Shown: positions 51,328-59,842 of the stretch, piece by piece
Position numbering within the stretch: the stretch's first letter is position 1
Layout: each line of letters opens with the position of its first letter
Assembly: GCA_035505655.1 (NCBI GenBank)
Contig: DATJQP010000099.1
Span: 1 to 64,000 of the forward strand
DNA: 64,000 nt
From: JAGVPT01 sp035505655
GTDB lineage: Bacteria > Bacteroidota > Ignavibacteria > UBA10030 > UBA8401
Reading direction: 5' to 3'
The notes under the pieces: generated by a model
Database searches by the model: none
The model's input: only the letters and a program-made list of their open reading frames with translations
Told to the model about the DNA's origin: nothing
Made by a program: the position numbers and the translations under genes

Positions 51328-52749
51328 TTAGAACGGCGTTTCGCCCGGCGCCGGTGGCGTGTACTCTTCGAAGGTCGGTAGAGCAAGGTTTTCGAAGCGG
51401 GCGAATTCTTTGATGAAAGAAAGCTGGACGTCGGCGGTGGGGCCGTTCCGCTGCTTGCCGATGATGATATCGGCGATATTCTCGACCGACTTGTCCCCCT
51501 CGATCTTGATCCCGTACATCTCCGGCCTGTGAACGAACAGCACGACGTCCGCGTCCTGCTCGATGGCGCCGGACTCGCGGAGGTCGGCGAGGACCGGGCG
51601 TTTATCGGTGCGCGCTTCGACGGCGCGGTTGAGCTGCGAAAGGGCGAGGACCGGGAGGTTGAGTTCTTTCGCGAGGGCTTTCAGCGATCGGGAGATCATG
51701 GAGATTTCCTGCTCGCGGCTCTGCGCGCTCTTCGGTCCCTGCATGAGCTGGAGGTAGTCGACGATCACCATCCCGATATTGTGCTCGACCTTCAGGCGGC
51801 GCGCCTTCGCTCTCAGTTCGAGGATGCCGAGGGCGGGGGTGTCGTCAATGAAAATCTTCGCTGCGTGGAGCTTGCCGATGCGTGTGCTGAGCTGTCTCCA
51901 TTGGTCGTCCGGCAGGCGCCCGGTGCGGACACTGTGGGCGTTGACCCGCGCTTCCGCGCAGATGAGGCGGAGGACAAGCTGCTGCGCCGACATTTCGAGG
52001 CTGAAGAAGGCGACCGGAACCCCGTGATCGATCGCGGCGTTGCGGGCCGCGGAGAGGACGAGCGCGGTCTTTCCCATGCTCGGCCTCCCGGCAACGATGA
52101 CGAGGTCCGAGTTCTGAAAGCCGCCGGTCCAGTTGTCGAGCTGTGAGAAACCCGAGGGGACGCCGGTCACGCCGCTGTGTTTCCCGTGGATGCTCTCGAG
52201 CATTTCCATGGTGCTGAAGACCGCGTCGCGCATGGAGAGGAAGCTCTTCTTCATCCGCTTTTCGGAGATCTGGAAGATCTTCTGTTCGGCGTCGTCGAGG
52301 AGGTCGAGCGCGTCTTCGGTTTCGTCGAACGCCCTGCCCGTCACCTCTGTGCTTGCCGAGATGAGGTTCCTGAGCAGAGCTTTCTCGAGGACGATCTTCG
52401 CATGGTACTCGACGTTCGCCGCCGAGGTCACGCGCATTGTGAGCTCGGAGATATAGACGGGGCCACCGATCTCGTCGAGCCGGCCGCGACGGCGGAGCTC
52501 CTCGACGATGGTGATGGAATCGACCGCCTCGTTCTTCTCGAAGAGCCCCACCATCGCCTTGAAGATCTCCTGGTGCGCCGGCTTGTAGAACGACGTCTCA
52601 TCGAGAATCTCGAGGGCCTTGGAGATCGCCTCCTTCTCGAGGAGCATCGCCCCGAGGACCGCCATTTCAATCTCGACGGCCTGCGGCGGAACCCTTCCCT
52701 CCGATTGAATCTCCGCGGAGGTCGCTGTATGTCGGAGAATTTCAGCCAT
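51328..52749 (-). CDS. dnaB: Replicative DNA helicase DnaB
   Basis: Hexameric helicase of the replication fork, 473 residues. The N-terminal domain (about 18-120, PPQAVEIEMAVLGAMLLEKEAI) is joined by a linker to the RecA-like domain with TGGFQNSDLVIVAGRPSMGKTALVL (Walker A about 219-226), FFSLEMSAQQLVLR, IVDYLQLM (Walker B) and LSQLNRAVEART with the DnaB signature; the arginine finger lies in GAIEQDADVVLFVHRPEMY. No intein is present. It lies in the yicC-to-HDOD minus-strand run, 57 bp after udg. A DciA-like DUF721 gene elsewhere in the window is a candidate loader. Confidence 0.98.
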   Translation of the reverse strand: MAEILRHTATSAEIQSEGRVPPQAVEIEMAVLGAMLLEKEAISKALEILDETSFYKPAHQEIFKAMVGLFEKNEAVDSITIVEELRRRGRLDEIGGPVYISELTMRVTSAANVEYHAKIVLEKALLRNLISASTEVTGRAFDETEDALDLLDDAEQKIFQISEKRMKKSFLSMRDAVFSTMEMLESIHGKHSGVTGVPSGFSQLDNWTGGFQNSDLVIVAGRPSMGKTALVLSAARNAAIDHGVPVAFFSLEMSAQQLVLRLICAEARVNAHSVRTGRLPDDQWRQLSTRIGKLHAAKIFIDDTPALGILELRAKARRLKVEHNIGMVIVDYLQLMQGPKSAQSREQEISMISRSLKALAKELNLPVLALSQLNRAVEARTDKRPVLADLRESGAIEQDADVVLFVHRPEMYGIKIEGDKSVENIADIIIGKQRNGPTADVQLSFIKEFARFENLALPTFEEYTPPAPGETPF

Positions 52750-52806
52750 GGTAATACCTGCTCGGTTGACTCTTATCCCGTGTTGTTGACGAAGGGGAAA
52801 TGGATC

Positions 52807-53574
52807 CTACCGTTTCTTTGTATCGTCGTACATCTTCCGCAGTCTCTGGACATCCTCCCAGGTGGGGCGCTTCCATGCGGGATTCCGGAGGAGCGCCGCG
52901 GGATGGTACGTTACGAGAAGAGGGATACCTCGGTAATCGTGAACACCCTCGCGAAGCTTCGTCAGCGAATCGGTCGTCTTCAGAAGCACTTGTGCGGAAA
53001 TGCGGCCGAGGCAAAGGATGATCTTCGGTTTGATGATCTCGAGCTGTTTCCAGAGGTACGGCTCGCACTGCTCGACCTCTGCCGGGAGCGGGTCGCGGTT
53101 GTTCGGCGGCCGGCACTTCAGGATATTGCAGATGTAGACCTCTTCACGCTTGAAGTTGATCGCCTCGAGAATCTTGTTGAGGAGCTGCCCGGCCCTTCCG
53201 ACAAACGGCTCCCCCTGGGCGTCTTCGTCCGCTCCGGGCGCCTCGCCGATGAGAACGATGTCGGCGTGCGGGTTTCCGACGCCGAACACAAACTTGTTTC
53301 GCGTCTCTCCGAGGGGACACTTCCGGCAGTCGCAGATCGACGAGTTCAGTGCGTCCAACGTTCCCGCCTGGACCCACGCCTCCTGCGGATAGCCGGCTGT
53401 TCCCGGCCCCGGGCTTTCCTTCCCTCCGGAGCCTTGCCCGGCGGGGGGGTAGATGATATTTCCGAAGAGGTCCTGTTCCTGCATAAGAAGACGCTGGGCG
53501 TCCGAAACGATTCGCGCGTACTCCTGTGACGGTGATTCATCCGCCTTCGGCGGCGGGACTCGTTGATCGGACAT
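52807..53574 (-). CDS. Uracil-DNA glycosylase, family 4 (Fe-S type)
   Basis: A 255-residue glycosylase that removes uracil from DNA. The first 75 residues are a poorly conserved Pro/Gly-rich extension. The core has GEAPGADEDAQGEPFVGRAG (110-129) and TYHPAALLRNP near residue 221. The four Fe-S cysteines are C83 and C86 (CDCRKC) plus C154 (ILKCRPPNNR) and C170 (EVEQCEPYL), with the family 4 spacing. Length is slightly above typical due to the N-terminal extension. It lies between coaBC (36 bp upstream) and dnaB. Confidence 0.95.
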   Translation of the reverse strand: MSDQRVPPPKADESPSQEYARIVSDAQRLLMQEQDLFGNIIYPPAGQGSGGKESPGPGTAGYPQEAWVQAGTLDALNSSICDCRKCPLGETRNKFVFGVGNPHADIVLIGEAPGADEDAQGEPFVGRAGQLLNKILEAINFKREEVYICNILKCRPPNNRDPLPAEVEQCEPYLWKQLEIIKPKIILCLGRISAQVLLKTTDSLTKLREGVHDYRGIPLLVTYHPAALLRNPAWKRPTWEDVQRLRKMYDDTKKR

Positions 53575-53610
53575 GAAAGGCTGAACGTGACGGGATCGTT
53601 CGGGCCGGCG

Positions 53611-54822
53611 TCAGAGGAGCTCTGCGACCCGGTTGAGTATTTCGACGGCGACGTCGAACTTCGGCATTTTCGGCAGCTTCTCCGCCCTCCCATCCCTGCC
53701 GATGAGCGTGACGACGTTCGTGTCGCTCCCGAATGCCGCCCCCTCGTCGCGCGTACTGTTGAGGACGACGAGGTCGAGATTCTTCTTCTTCAATTTCTCT
53801 TTCGCGTTCTTCAGCTCGTCCGCGGTTTCGAGCGCGAACCCGACGAGGACGGTCCCCTTTTTCTTCCCTCCAAGCTCGCGGAGAATGTCGGCGGTCGGTT
53901 GCAGCCGCAGGGTCAGCCCGGTTCCACTCTCCCCCTTCTTGATCTTGTTCTCCTCGGTCGTCACCGGAGTGAAATCGGCGACGGCGGCCGACATGATGAC
54001 CGCATCGACGTTCTTCATACTCCGGAGGACCGCACGATGCATCTGTTCCGCCGTCTCGACATCGATTCTCGTGACATGCTTCGGGGTCCCGAGACTCACC
54101 GGCCCGCTGACAAGCGTGACATCGGCTCCCCGTTGCGCTGCGGCGTTCGCGATCGCGAAACCCATCTTGCCCGACGAGCGATTGCCGATGAACCTCACCG
54201 GGTCGATCGGCTCGTACGTCGGGCCGGCGGAGACGAGGATCTTCCTGCCCCGGAGGTCGAGAGAGGTTTTCGAGATGATAGCTTCGATGAACGCGACGAT
54301 CGCCTCCGGCTCGGGCAGCCGCCCGGGGCCGCTGAGACCGCTTGCAAGTTCACCCTCGGCCGGTGGAAGGACATGATGGCCTCTTTCGCGAAGGACGGCA
54401 AGATTTTCCCGGGTGGCGTCGTTGAGATACATGTCGACGTCCATCGCCGGGACGACGAGAAGCGGACACCGGAGGGCGAGGACGGTGGAGGCAACGATAT
54501 CGTCGGCTATTCCGTGGACGATCTTCGCAATCGTATTCGCCGTGGCGGGGGCGACAACCATGACGTCTCCCCAGAGGGCGAGGTTGACATGTTCGACTCC
54601 GGAACGGGTCGAGGAGCTCTTCGACTCCGGCCAGAGGGAGGTGATGACCTCTTCCTGTGATAGGGTGGAAAAAGTGAGCGGCGTGACAAACTGGGTCGCG
54701 GACTGCGTCATGAGGACGCGGACGTGAGCCCCGGCTTTCTTCAGGAGGCGGACGACCGAGCAGATCTTGTACGCCGAGATTCCCCCCGTGACGCCGAGAA
54801 GTATTTTTTTGTTTTTCAGCAC
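53611..54822 (-). CDS. coaBC: Bifunctional phosphopantothenoylcysteine decarboxylase/synthetase CoaBC
   Basis: Two steps of coenzyme A synthesis: joining cysteine to phosphopantothenate (CoaB) and decarboxylating the product (CoaC, FMN-dependent). The 403 residues show the CoaC half first: LGVTGGISAYK (8-18), EHVNLALWGD with the catalytic His, APATANTIAK and VPAMDVDMY. The CoaB half follows from about 185 (GRKILVSAGPTYEPIDPVRFIGNRSSGKMG). The PAMN motif of enterobacteria reads PAMD here, as I recall from Bacteroidota relatives. Start is GTG at 54822. Preceded by rpoZ (30 bp). Confidence 0.96.
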   Translation of the reverse strand: MLKNKKILLGVTGGISAYKICSVVRLLKKAGAHVRVLMTQSATQFVTPLTFSTLSQEEVITSLWPESKSSSTRSGVEHVNLALWGDVMVVAPATANTIAKIVHGIADDIVASTVLALRCPLLVVPAMDVDMYLNDATRENLAVLRERGHHVLPPAEGELASGLSGPGRLPEPEAIVAFIEAIISKTSLDLRGRKILVSAGPTYEPIDPVRFIGNRSSGKMGFAIANAAAQRGADVTLVSGPVSLGTPKHVTRIDVETAEQMHRAVLRSMKNVDAVIMSAAVADFTPVTTEENKIKKGESGTGLTLRLQPTADILRELGGKKKGTVLVGFALETADELKNAKEKLKKKNLDLVVLNSTRDEGAAFGSDTNVVTLIGRDGRAEKLPKMPKFDVAVEILNRVAELL

Positions 54823-54852
54823 GCGCTCACCGGGGCGAGGTGCGGGACGGTC

Positions 54853-55164
54853 TTACTGCTCGTTCTCTTCCTTGTAATGATGCTCAAGCTTGTCGCCCAT
54901 CAATTCGTCAATAGCGACCTCGGTCGGCTTCTGGCGCTTCTCGAACTCGAGGCTGATCTTCAGCTGATCGGGGTTTGCGTCGACCTCCTCTTCGTCGCCG
55001 TTCGTCATCGCCGGGATCGTTGCGATGGTCTCGAGACGTTGATTGAATTCGATCTTCGTCTCCTCATTGATCTGCCGTGCTCGCTTCGACAGGACAACAA
55101 TCGCCTCATAGACGTTTGCCGCCTTCGATTCGAGGGCCCGTATCTCCAGTGGTTTGATCGCCAT
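54853..55164 (-). CDS. rpoZ: RNA polymerase omega subunit
   Basis: Small subunit that aids RNA polymerase assembly. The 103-residue product has the omega core: ALESKAANVYEAIVVLSKRARQINEE, then IATIP and the helix EKRQKPTEVAIDELMGDKLEHHY. It is more acidic than enterobacterial omega and has a short insertion, as in Bacteroidota/Chlorobi relatives. AGAGG lies before the ATG. It stands between gmk (17 bp) and coaBC, the usual order in this group. Confidence 0.92.
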   Translation of the reverse strand: MAIKPLEIRALESKAANVYEAIVVLSKRARQINEETKIEFNQRLETIATIPAMTNGDEEEVDANPDQLKISLEFEKRQKPTEVAIDELMGDKLEHHYKEENEQ

Positions 55165-55181
55165 GAAATCCTCTCAACGTG

Positions 55182-55748
55182 TTATGATGATAGTTGATGA
55201 ACAACAATCTTGTCGACTTCGTCAATCGCTTTTGGGAGCGAATCGTTGACGACCCTGAAATCGAACTGCTTCCCGATCTCGAGCTCGGAGGCAACACGGG
55301 CCATCCTTGTCTGAAACGTCTTCTCGTCCTCGGTGTTCCGGCTCCGGAGACGTTCTTCAAGGATGGTAATGCTTGGAGGCTCGATGAAAATCAGCACCGC
55401 GGCGGGACCGTAGAGATTCTTGATCGAGAGCCCGCCCTTGACGTCGACGTCGAAGAGCATGCACCGGCCGCCGTTGAGGGCGCGCTGGATCTCGCGTTTG
55501 AGGGTCCCGTAATAGTTTCCGTAAATCTCCTCGTGCTCCGCGAACGCGTTCTGTTTCAGCAGGAGCTCGAATTCCGGCCTCTTGAGAAAAAAATAATCTC
55601 TCCCCTCTTCTTCGGTTACCCGCCGCGGGCGCGTTGTCGCTGAAACGGAGAATTCGAAATCGGGGTGGCGCGTTAAGACGGCCTTCACGATCGTCGTCTT
55701 GCCGCCTCCGCTGGGGGCAGAGACGACGAACAGTTTCGGGTTTTTCAT
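55182..55748 (-). CDS. gmk: Guanylate kinase
   Basis: Phosphorylates GMP (and dGMP) to the diphosphate. From the ATG at 55748 it has 188 residues: MKNPKLFVVSAPSGGGKTTIVKAV with the P-loop, FSVSATTRPRR (GMP site), EFELLLKQNAFAEHEEIYGNYYGT and the lid with VDVKGGLSIK. An earlier start (55781) would overlap the yicC stop and add 11 residues. AAGG lies before the chosen ATG. Cotranscribed with yicC and rpoZ. Confidence 0.96.
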   Translation of the reverse strand: MKNPKLFVVSAPSGGGKTTIVKAVLTRHPDFEFSVSATTRPRRVTEEEGRDYFFLKRPEFELLLKQNAFAEHEEIYGNYYGTLKREIQRALNGGRCMLFDVDVKGGLSIKNLYGPAAVLIFIEPPSITILEERLRSRNTEDEKTFQTRMARVASELEIGKQFDFRVVNDSLPKAIDEVDKIVVHQLSS

Positions 55749-55773
55749 GAGCCTTGCACTGCGGGCAGACGGA

Positions 55774-56655
55774 TCATTCAATGTTCTGGAGCTGCTCGCG
55801 TATCTTTTCCAGGTCTTCTTTAATCGCGACGACTTCGTGAGCGATGCCGGTATCGCTCGACTTCGATCCGATGGTGTTCGCCTCTCGGTTCATTTCCTGG
55901 ATGAGAAAATTCAGCTTCCGGCCGGCCCCCTCGTCGTTCCGGAGAGCCTCAAGGAAGAACTTGTTATGCGATCTGAAGCGAACGCATTCCTCGGTCACGT
56001 CGAGCTTGTCGGCCAGGAGCGCGATCTCCAGCTCGAGACGCTGCGAATCAACGATGCTCTTGTCGTCGAGAAGCTGCGAAATCCGCTCACGGAGGCGCGT
56101 GCGCTCGTCGGGAATGCGCTGGCGCGAAGAGGCCTCGATCGACTCGAGCCTCCGCTGAATCTGTTCCACGCGCCCGATCATGTCCTTCGAAATCTCTTCC
56201 CCCTCTTTCGAGCGCATCTTCTGCAATTCCTTCACGGCCGCCTGCACCGCCCCCTCGAATGCTTCCCACTCCGCCGCCGCTTCATCGTCGCTCTCACCTC
56301 CCTCAAATAGCTCGGAAAACCGGAGAAGATGCTCCAGCTTCACCTTCTCCTTTAACTTCAGCGACTTCCGGAGCTGGGTGAGAAGCCTGTAGTACGATTT
56401 CGCGGCTTCGGTGTTGATCTGAAGCGGAACCTTCCCGTTGGCGTCGTTCTGGAGCGACACCGTCAGCGATACCTTGCCGCGGAGAATCTTCGCCCTCACA
56501 ATCTCTTTGATCTCGTTCTCCCTGAGGGAGAGGGAACGCGGGAGCCTTGTGCTCAGTTCAAAGAACCGACTGTTGACACTACGGAGTTCGACGACAGCCA
56601 GGACGCCCTGCTTCATGGTTTCGCCCCGGCCGTAGCCGGTCATGCTCTGAATCAT
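55774..56655 (-). CDS. yicC: YicC-family endoribonuclease
   Basis: A 293-residue YicC protein; the family has recently been shown to act as endoribonucleases in RNA turnover. The conserved N-terminus MIQSMTGYGRGE and RSVNSRFFELSTRLPR are present, as is the C-terminal GRKLNFLIQEMNREANTIGSKSSD and DLEKIREQLQNIE. The middle is helical. Length is normal. It is the first gene of the minus-strand run, with a good Bacteroidota-type promoter at 56690-56720, divergent from the NFACT gene. Confidence 0.95.
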   Translation of the reverse strand: MIQSMTGYGRGETMKQGVLAVVELRSVNSRFFELSTRLPRSLSLRENEIKEIVRAKILRGKVSLTVSLQNDANGKVPLQINTEAAKSYYRLLTQLRKSLKLKEKVKLEHLLRFSELFEGGESDDEAAAEWEAFEGAVQAAVKELQKMRSKEGEEISKDMIGRVEQIQRRLESIEASSRQRIPDERTRLRERISQLLDDKSIVDSQRLELEIALLADKLDVTEECVRFRSHNKFFLEALRNDEGAGRKLNFLIQEMNREANTIGSKSSDTGIAHEVVAIKEDLEKIREQLQNIE

Positions 56656-56689
56656 ACTCGCGTCAACGCTAAAAATGGACTTTTCAGAC

Positions 56690-56720
56690 TAAAAATACGA
56701 AAATCGGCTGTGGCAGGCAA
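56690..56720 (-). promoter_or_regulatory. Promoter of the yicC-gmk-rpoZ-coaBC run
   Basis: On the minus strand: TTG at 56720-56718, a 20-bp spacer, TATTTTTA at 56697-56690. The start codon is at 56655. Confidence 0.7.
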
Positions 56721-56750
56721 GGGAAAGTTCTTGACAGATTACGCACCCAC

Positions 56751-56879
56751 TTATCCACAAGTTATTCAGCCGAATTTTGCTTTTGGGGCGTTTTTTGATA
56801 TATTTTTCCACACCGTGTGGATAACTGGAAATGATCGGCAATTATTTCACTCTTCTCAACATCGCCCGGTCTATCCACA
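56751..56879. promoter_or_regulatory. DnaA-box cluster over the yicC/NFACT divergent promoter
   Basis: TTATCCACA at 56751-56759 (exact), TTTTCCACA at 56804-56812, TGTGGATAA at 56816-56824 (exact, minus strand) and CTATCCACA at 56871-56879. The middle two face each other with a 3-bp gap (CCG), forming a near-perfect palindrome that overlaps the end of the -7 element and the expected start site of the NFACT transcript. Four boxes in 129 bp is far above chance. Confidence 0.75.
56777..56806 (+). promoter_or_regulatory. Promoter of the NFACT gene
   Basis: TTG at 56777-56779, a 19-bp spacer, TATATTTT at 56799-56806. The start codon is at 56831. The paired DnaA boxes lie from the -7 element to about +13. 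Confidence 0.6.
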
Positions 56880-58546
56880 ACCGATGCGCCGGTCAGACAA
56901 TCTCTGAAATCTACTCGCAGCAGAAGCAGCAACTCTGCGTCGTTGTTGAAACCCGCCCGGTCAGCACGATGATCGTATCGTGCGTGCCATCACAACAGTA
57001 CCTCTGTCTACGAGTTGGAAATTTCCGTGCCCGGAGAAATTCGGTGGACCTCTTCCCGGAAGCGAAAGGGAGGCGTGTCCTGGGGGTCTCGTGCGATCCC
57101 GACGACAGGGTTGTGGTGATTTCCATGGAGGAGAATTTCCGGATGGAGTGCGAGCTGTTCGGGTCGAGGGCGAACGTCCACTTATGGAAACGGGCCGAGG
57201 ATGACCTCAACGAATCGCTCGTCGGAAGCTTTCTGGGAAAGAAAGAGCGCGACGACTTCCGGCGTCCGGTAAAGTCCCCCGTCTCCTCTCCCTCGTATCA
57301 AAACCTCCTGAGGAGCGGTGAAGCATTCACCGGGGCAATGCGGGCCGGTTCAGACGAGAACATCCTTCGCTCGCTGAAACGAACGATCCCGGTCCTCGGA
57401 TCGATCCTCGCCGAGGAGATCCTTCTTCGGGCGGAGATCGAATCCGACCGTGCGACCGAGCGGGTCACCGATGAAGAACTGGGAAGACTCCGTACGGCTG
57501 CCTACGCCCTTGTCGACGAGTTGACATCGGCGGACGGAAAGCGGGGAGCGGTCATCTACTCCGAAGAAGGAGAGGCGGTCTGTTTTTCTCTCGTCGAGCT
57601 ACGGTCCCGTGCGCGGATGGATGCGGAGAGGTTTGACGATATCTCCGAAGCTATCCAGCGGTACGTCGGGATGCGGCATTCAGCCTCGAAGCTCGACGAT
57701 GAAAAGGGGACGCTTCAGTCGTGGATTGAGAAGGAATCGGGGAAGGTTGAAAGGGTGCTTTCAAAGATAGCCCAGGAGCGGGGGGAATCTGACCGCGCCG
57801 CCCTCTATGAATTGACGGGGAAGGTTATCACCGCCAACCTCCACCTTCTTCGGAACGGGCTGTCGGACGTGCGGCTTGAGAACCCCTTTGCCTCCGGTGA
57901 AAACGAAAGGGAGATGAGGATACAATTGGACCCTGCCCTTTCCCCGGCCGCGAATGCGGAGAGATACTTCGACAAGGCAAAAAAATCGAGAGTTGCATCC
58001 CAGGAAGCGGCAGAACGTGTGGCAACCCTGAACCGACGTTCGGGGGCTCTGAAAGCTCTCGAAGAGGAAGTGGCGGGGATCACATCGAATGATTCGCTGA
58101 AGGAATTTATTCAATTGAAGAAGGATGAGTTGCGGGAGCTGGGATTCCTGACCGAGAAAGAGAAAGAGGACCTTCCCCCATTCCGCATTTTTACCGTTGA
58201 AGGAGGCTTCCAGGTGATGGCGGGGAAGAGCAGCGAAAACAACGATTTATTGACGATGAAATATGCGAAGCCGAACGATCTCTGGTTCCACTGCCGCGGA
58301 TCGAGCGGATCGCATGTCATCCTGAGGATGAAGAGCGCACCGGGAGAGCCCTCGAGGGGGGCGATTCGTGCGGCCGCCTCCATCGCCGCTTACTACAGCA
58401 AAATGAAGAACGCAACATCGGTCCCCGTTGTCGTCACGGAAAAAAAATATGTGCACAAGCCGAAGGGCGCACCACCGGGGACCGTAACACTCGACCGGGA
58501 GAAGGTTCTGTTCGTCGAACCGAAACTTCCCCCTTCCCATTCCTGA
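56831..58546 (+). CDS. NFACT-family protein, RqcH/Rqc2-like
   Basis: A 571-residue NFACT protein, the bacterial relative of Rqc2 that binds stalled 50S subunits and adds alanine tails to nascent chains (formerly called fibronectin-binding protein). The N-terminal domain starts MIGNYFTLLNIARSIHNRCAG. A helix-hairpin-helix part (about 170-230) and a long coiled coil (about 380-450) follow. The C-terminal NFACT-R/DUF814 domain has DLLTMKYAKPNDLWFHCRG, GSSGSHVI and KYVHKPKGAPPG. DFP/DxR-type catalytic residues of other NFACT proteins were not verified. The promoter is covered by DnaA boxes. Confidence 0.92.
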   Translation: MIGNYFTLLNIARSIHNRCAGQTISEIYSQQKQQLCVVVETRPVSTMIVSCVPSQQYLCLRVGNFRARRNSVDLFPEAKGRRVLGVSCDPDDRVVVISMEENFRMECELFGSRANVHLWKRAEDDLNESLVGSFLGKKERDDFRRPVKSPVSSPSYQNLLRSGEAFTGAMRAGSDENILRSLKRTIPVLGSILAEEILLRAEIESDRATERVTDEELGRLRTAAYALVDELTSADGKRGAVIYSEEGEAVCFSLVELRSRARMDAERFDDISEAIQRYVGMRHSASKLDDEKGTLQSWIEKESGKVERVLSKIAQERGESDRAALYELTGKVITANLHLLRNGLSDVRLENPFASGENEREMRIQLDPALSPAANAERYFDKAKKSRVASQEAAERVATLNRRSGALKALEEEVAGITSNDSLKEFIQLKKDELRELGFLTEKEKEDLPPFRIFTVEGGFQVMAGKSSENNDLLTMKYAKPNDLWFHCRGSSGSHVILRMKSAPGEPSRGAIRAAASIAAYYSKMKNATSVPVVVTEKKYVHKPKGAPPGTVTLDREKVLFVEPKLPPSHS

Positions 58547-58558
58547 GACTCCACGACC

Positions 58559-59227
58559 ATGTCGGAAAAGATCCTGGTCGTCGATGACGACCATTACATC
58601 AGACTCATTTTACAGAAGCGCTTCGTTTCTCACGGCTACACCGTGCTCCTCGCGGAGGACGGAGAAAAAGGGCTTGAGGTGGCAAGGGCTGAAACGCCCG
58701 ACCTCATTGTTTCGGACTGGATGATGCCGAAGATGGACGGGCTCGAATTCTGCCGCCACGTGAAGCAGGATGAAAAACTGCGCTACACCTATTTCATTAT
58801 TCTCACCGCCCGCGACACCCAGGACGACAAGGTTGAAGGAATCGAAACCGGGGCGGATGATTTTGTCACGAAGCCCTTCAACGACCGCGAACTCCTGACA
58901 CGGGTAAGGGCGGGCCTTCGCATCAACGCACTCCAGAAGGAACTCGCGCATCTCCAGCACCAGCAGGCGATCACGGAGCTCGCGATGGCGCTCGGGCACG
59001 AGATCAACAACCCGCTCGGCATCATGATGCTGGTGCTGCAGGTACTCCAGAAACGCGCGGACACCGACACGATGGCCGACATCCGGAAGGAGCTGAGGAC
59101 GGTCGCCGAGAACGGGAACCGCATCGCCGAGATCGTCAAGAAACTCTCGAACCTCGGCGACCCGCAGGTCAAGCCGTACCTGAAGAATTCCGAAACGAAG
59201 ATGGTCGACCTCACCGGAGATCCGTAG
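58559..59227 (+). CDS. Response regulator fused to a histidine-kinase dimerisation domain
   Basis: A 222-residue protein with an N-terminal receiver domain (1-122: acidic D9-D11, phospho-acceptor D53 in VSDWMMPKMDG, T83, K105 in TKPF). A DHp/HisKA-like helical hairpin follows (about 130-198) with an H-box, ALGHEINNPLGIMM, in which H147 would be the phosphate acceptor. The chain then ends in a 20-residue tail; no HATPase domain follows. It could be a phosphotransfer protein or a scaffold that borrows another kinase. The stop at 59227 is not followed by remnants of an ATPase domain; the next gene is YfiT-like. It starts 12 bp after the NFACT stop, so the two are probably cotranscribed. Confidence 0.9.
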   Translation: MSEKILVVDDDHYIRLILQKRFVSHGYTVLLAEDGEKGLEVARAETPDLIVSDWMMPKMDGLEFCRHVKQDEKLRYTYFIILTARDTQDDKVEGIETGADDFVTKPFNDRELLTRVRAGLRINALQKELAHLQHQQAITELAMALGHEINNPLGIMMLVLQVLQKRADTDTMADIRKELRTVAENGNRIAEIVKKLSNLGDPQVKPYLKNSETKMVDLTGDP

Positions 59228-59285
59228 CGCCGACGGTTCCGGAAGGACAACCCTAAGCGCACTCGTCACAATCACAAGGATACAG

Positions 59286-59810
59286 ATGACAGACCTTCGC
59301 TATCCGATAGGAAAATTCCAACCTAAACCTTTCATTGACGAGTCCGAGCGGGCTCTCGCCATCGAAGCTATTGCCGCCACTCCGGCAAACCTGAGAAAAG
59401 CCGTGAAGGGGCTTACCGAGGCACAGTTCGACACTCCGTACCGGGAGGGAGGCTGGACTGTGCGACAGGTTGTCCACCATCTGCCCGACAGCCACATGAA
59501 TTCCTACGTCCGGCTCCGGCTGGCGCTTACCGAGAATGAACCGACGATCAAACCGTACGCGGAAGACCTTTGGGCCCGGCTCTACGATGCGCAGCATGCG
59601 CCGGTCGAGGCATCCGTCGTGCTTCTTGAGCGACTCCACGAGCGATGGGTGATGCTTCTTCGCTCCATGTCTCCCGCCGATTTCGCCCGCACCTTCCGGC
59701 ACCCCGAGCGGGGTGTCCAGAATATCGATTGGCTTCTTCAGCTCTATGCATGGCATGGCCGCCACCACGTCGCCCATATCACGACGTTGAGAGAGCGGAT
59801 GGGATGGTGA
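59286..59810 (+). CDS. YfiT/DinB-superfamily putative metal-dependent hydrolase
   Basis: A 174-residue four-helix protein of the DinB/YfiT superfamily. YfiT-like members are metal-dependent hydrolases or thiol transferases (for example bacillithiol transferases). Motifs: FIDESERALAIEAIAATPANLRKAV, GGWTVRQVVHHLPDSHMNSY with one metal His, and WHGRHHVAHITTLRERMGW with two more. The set fits a three-His metal site. The substrate is unknown. AAGGATACAG precedes the ATG. The SDR gene follows with a 32-bp gap or an overlap, depending on its start. Confidence 0.92.
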   Translation: MTDLRYPIGKFQPKPFIDESERALAIEAIAATPANLRKAVKGLTEAQFDTPYREGGWTVRQVVHHLPDSHMNSYVRLRLALTENEPTIKPYAEDLWARLYDAQHAPVEASVVLLERLHERWVMLLRSMSPADFARTFRHPERGVQNIDWLLQLYAWHGRHHVAHITTLRERMGW

Positions 59811-59842
59811 CCGATGCCTACATCGATGACAGAGCACAGCCT

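Noticed and set aside
56731..56736. TTGACA as a classical -35 box before the NFACT gene
   Set aside because: No -10 at 16-18 bp; the TTG-N19-TATATTTT arrangement downstream fits the window's other promoters better.
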